Assembly (NCBI GenBank): GCA_003427395.1
Contig: BFEA01000064.1
Location: 3,339,160-3,359,285 of the forward strand
Direction: 5' to 3'
Source: Chara braunii
Taxonomy: Eukaryota; Streptophyta; Charophyceae; Charales; Characeae
Length of the DNA: 20,126 nt
Shown here: one piece after another, positions 18,121 through 20,126 of the stretch
How positions within the stretch are numbered: position 1 is the first letter of the stretch
Layout: every line of letters begins with the position of its first letter
The notes under the pieces: model-generated
The model's database searches: none
The model's input: only the letters and a program-made list of their open reading frames with translations
Told to the model about the DNA's origin: nothing
Position numbers and translations under genes: made by a program

Positions 18121-18285
18121 TTCTGATTTGGTTGTTCCATGATAATCGGTCTGACTTTGTACCACTTGTTTGTCTTTTCTATTCTGATTTCAAGTTCGTA
18201 GTGTTTTCTCATTTGGTTGTTCCACGAAAATCGGTTGACCTTGTACTACCTGTTTGTCTCTTTTATTCTGATTTCTAAGTTCACA
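18121..18285. repeat. 85-bp tandem duplication
   Basis: CTGATTTGGTTGTTCCATGA (18123) and CTCATTTGGTTGTTCCACGA (18208) begin two diverged copies. Both continue with AATCGGT..GAC.TTGTAC.AC.TGTTTGTCT, then ATTCTGATTTC.AAGTTC. About 85% identical by eye. Confidence 0.85.
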
Positions 18286-18404
18286 TGTCGTAATCCTTGA
18301 TGTTCATCAAAATGATAATGATCTAATCCAGATTTTTTGAATTTCGAGTGAATCTTAATTGTTTCTGAAATAACTTCTGAGCAATATTTCTTGAATTGGA
18401 AATT

Positions 18405-18580
18405 CGTAAATCAGAGCCCAGCTCTGATCTCAAAGGATGAATATCGATAATGATGGGCAAATGGTTTTGAAGTTCTTGAAGTTCAGTCTTATTTGCAAGT
18501 AACTCTCTTGAATTTTCTTAAAGTACGACTTATTCTCAATTTGATTTTTATAAATCGGAGTTTGCTCCGATCTCATATGT
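18405..18580. repeat. Two related hairpins with a compensatory base pair
   Basis: Stem 1: ATCAGAGC (18410-18417), loop CCA, GCTCTGAT (18421-18428). Stem 2: ATCGGAGT (18554-18561), loop TT, GCTCCGAT (18564-18571). Both are preceded by TAA and followed by CTCA. Between the copies an A-T pair becomes G-C and a C-G pair becomes U-G, so pairing is kept while both strands change. A third, stem-less relative (AATCAGCTTCGATCTCAAAT) starts near 18665. Confidence 0.6.
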
Positions 18581-19320
18581 AAATTGTCAACTAATGGATT
18601 ACTAATTAACTGAGTCCTAGTCGATTACTCTAGTAAGGTGTGAGTTGCTTAAATTGTAGAGTAGAATCAGCTTCGATCTCAAATGGTGACTACTCAAGTG
18701 ATCGGTCTTATTTTGTTGTTCTTAGCGATTGAGCCTCAATCCGTGACATTGTGGGATCGGGGTCATAGGTGTTGAGTGGATTATCGCCTTCAGGGTTGGA
18801 GTCCCTCCCTGCGAGGGTTACACACGGTGGGTGGTGTGATCTTTGAGAGGGTAGGGGCGATATTGAGGGTTTGTCCTTTTCTGGGCCACACTGACTTTTG
18901 GGTCGGATCAGCTATAGTGGTTGGGGAGAAAGGACAAGGGGTGCTGATGTCAGCAGGATGAGAGTTGAGAGGGCTGTTCCGTTGGAGGGGGTGAGGCAGG
19001 AAGGAAGGGGGATCTTCAACTCTGCGGGGGCATACTTTAGGGGGTACTGTATGCGACTAAGGGAGCAAGAGGGGTATTTTGAGGCCTGTTCTGATCTGGG
19101 GCGGGGAGGTGAGGGGGCGCCTTCCCGCGGAGGCAGTGAACAGACAGGGGGTTGTCTTTTGGGGGAGAGGAGTAATCTCTTTGGTTCCTGTGACCCCTTT
19201 ACATGTAACTGAGACTTCAATATGTGCTGGAGTTTCTATGGGGTTTCCCCTCTTCCTGTAGGAATAGTAGACACTGAAATGCTTATGTGATTTTTTCGGA
19301 TCTTTTGATTTCCTGTTTTC
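18581..19320. other. Unassigned region; short proline-rich minus-strand frames
   Basis: From about 18720 the plus strand is G-rich, so minus-strand frames are proline-rich. The 102-codon frame at 18912-19220 (LPPREGAPSPPRPRSEQ) and a frame below 18900 (GPEKDKPSISPLPSQR) have no recognised family. They may continue the broken coding region at 19321-20115, with frameshifts, or be only compositional. Confidence 0.3.
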
Positions 19321-20115
19321 CTAATTGAAAACTTCTTCCAAGGTTTGGTGCTGAAGGCAGGGGGTACTGGTGCTGTGACAGAGGGAGATGACGCGCTCTG
19401 CGGCGGGGCTAGCCTGTAGGGTTGAAATAGGGTACAGCAGCGGTGGAGATGGTGGCTTCACCGTGGTAAGACTTGCCGGGGTAGGGCTAAGAGGGATTTT
19501 TTGTGGGATATCTGCAACCAGTGCATGAAGGAGATGAATGATAGGATCTACAACTAGGTGTTGATTGGTGGCTTGACTGGTATTTGCCTTAGTCCTAAGT
19601 CCCGGTGGTTTGCGAATAGACGGGGCCAGAGCGACGCTGGTCGGTGCTGGGGCTTGGTTGCGCTGCCCTGTAACTCTGTACGAGGGCATGAGACCTGGTA
19701 GAGAGATCTGGGGAGTTGTCGAGGGTGGAAGGCACTCTAATGTCTTTTGGTGAGCTGGTGCCTAGTCGATGTTGGCCGGAGTCGGGGCGGGTCGCTTTGC
19801 CCTGTGGCCTAGCAGGTGGGGGGTTTCTGGGGTGGGTCGTGCCACTCTATAACCTAGCGGTTGGGGGCATGAGGCCTGGTAGAGATTGGGCATCGGAATG
19901 TAGGGGTGAGGCAGGTAGGGTTGGGCTGCCAAAAGGCCCTAAAGCAGGTGGTTCTTTTGTTCTGAATGCTCCTTAACGTTTGATCCGAGCTTTGGGGGAT
20001 AGAGAATTTTAGAGTTCTTGTGTAGATTACACAGTTGTCTTTCTTAGCCGGAGCCGGGTAATGGCCCCAGTATCTCAAGGACTTTTTGAATTTTTTCCAT
20101 AAATTTCTCAATTTC
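19321..20115 (-). pseudogene. Broken proline-rich reading frame, possibly a retroelement gag/ORF1 remnant
   Basis: One minus-strand frame runs from about 20115 to 19321 (about 265 codons) with only three internal stops (TAA near 20045-20050, TAG at 19939-19941 and 19762-19764). The start is charged and helical (EKFMEKIQKVLEIL). A Pro/Tyr-rich part follows (AAQPYLPHPYIPMPNLYQ), then a Pro/Ser/Thr-rich part (PTSVALAPSIRKPPG; IPLSPTPASL; SPPLLYPISTLQAS) ending at 19321. An N-terminal helix plus a proline-rich tail occurs in retroelement gag or ORF1 proteins, but no zinc knuckle or other diagnostic motif is present, so a host pseudogene is equally possible. The frame may continue beyond the right edge. 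Confidence 0.35.
19684..19884. repeat. Direct repeat pair GGGCATGA(G)(A/G)CCTGGTAGAG, 181 bp apart
   Basis: A 20-base near-identical match at 19684-19703 and 19865-19884 (one mismatch). Weaker matches lie just before each copy (CTGTAACTCTGTACGAGG; CTCTATAACCTAGCGG). The 181-bp offset is not a multiple of three, so the copies fall in different frames of the proline-rich reading frame. Confidence 0.75.
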
Positions 20116-20126
20116 TCAAAAAAAAA

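Overview
The window is nuclear, repeat-dense DNA from a eukaryote, most probably a plant or streptophyte alga. There is no operon structure and no long intact gene. It has many homopolymer and dinucleotide runs, an L1-type non-LTR retrotransposon with plant-like reverse-transcriptase motifs, tRNA-like short repeats, and many small terminal-inverted-repeat (TIR) elements. I cannot name the genus. A charophyte such as Chara, or a bryophyte, would fit, but this is a guess. I see no intact host gene, no real tRNA or rRNA gene and no CRISPR array.

Layout. 1-76: CT microsatellite cut by the window edge. 641-793: a 145-bp fold-back MITE (A1). 2013-2963: a 935-bp hAT-like element with CGTACG-rich ends (M1). 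3160-3859: an inverted-repeat element with TAA flanks. 4177-4647: a Tourist-like element with TTA flanks. 4648-7500: mostly AT-rich and unassigned. 7503-7848 (M2) and 8659-8959 (M3): hAT-like MITEs with perfect 8-bp target duplications; M3 sits inside one copy of a dispersed unit (U) seen again at 9470-9842. 10465-10545 (M4) and 11723-12063 (M5): decayed relatives. 12216-12383: a tRNA-derived SINE with a 34-A tail. 12900-17055: a 5'-truncated, frameshifted LINE on the minus strand, interrupted by a 292-bp fold-back MITE (A2, 14208-14499) and a 353-bp hAT-like MITE (M6, 15416-15768). 17072-17884: tandem copies of a repeat (R1) beside the LINE. 18121-18571: an 85-bp tandem duplication and paired hairpins. 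19321-20115: a broken proline-rich reading frame on the minus strand.

The most striking result is a modular family of short hAT-like elements (M1-M6, perhaps two more). Members share an 8-bp duplication and C-T-A-G-G or C-T-G-T-G-T termini, and where preserved the same AT-rich core (M2, M3, M5, M6). Their GC-rich subterminal repeats differ from copy to copy: CGTACG, GTCCGG or GGCCCGG. Two insertions can be checked inside this window. M6 splits LINE codons that rejoin in frame when the element and one duplication are removed. M3 has a related empty site in a neighbouring U copy. A second family (A1, A2) has 4-bp duplications and exists in a short and a long form. Layering gives a relative history: the LINE came first, then A2 and M6 in unknown order.
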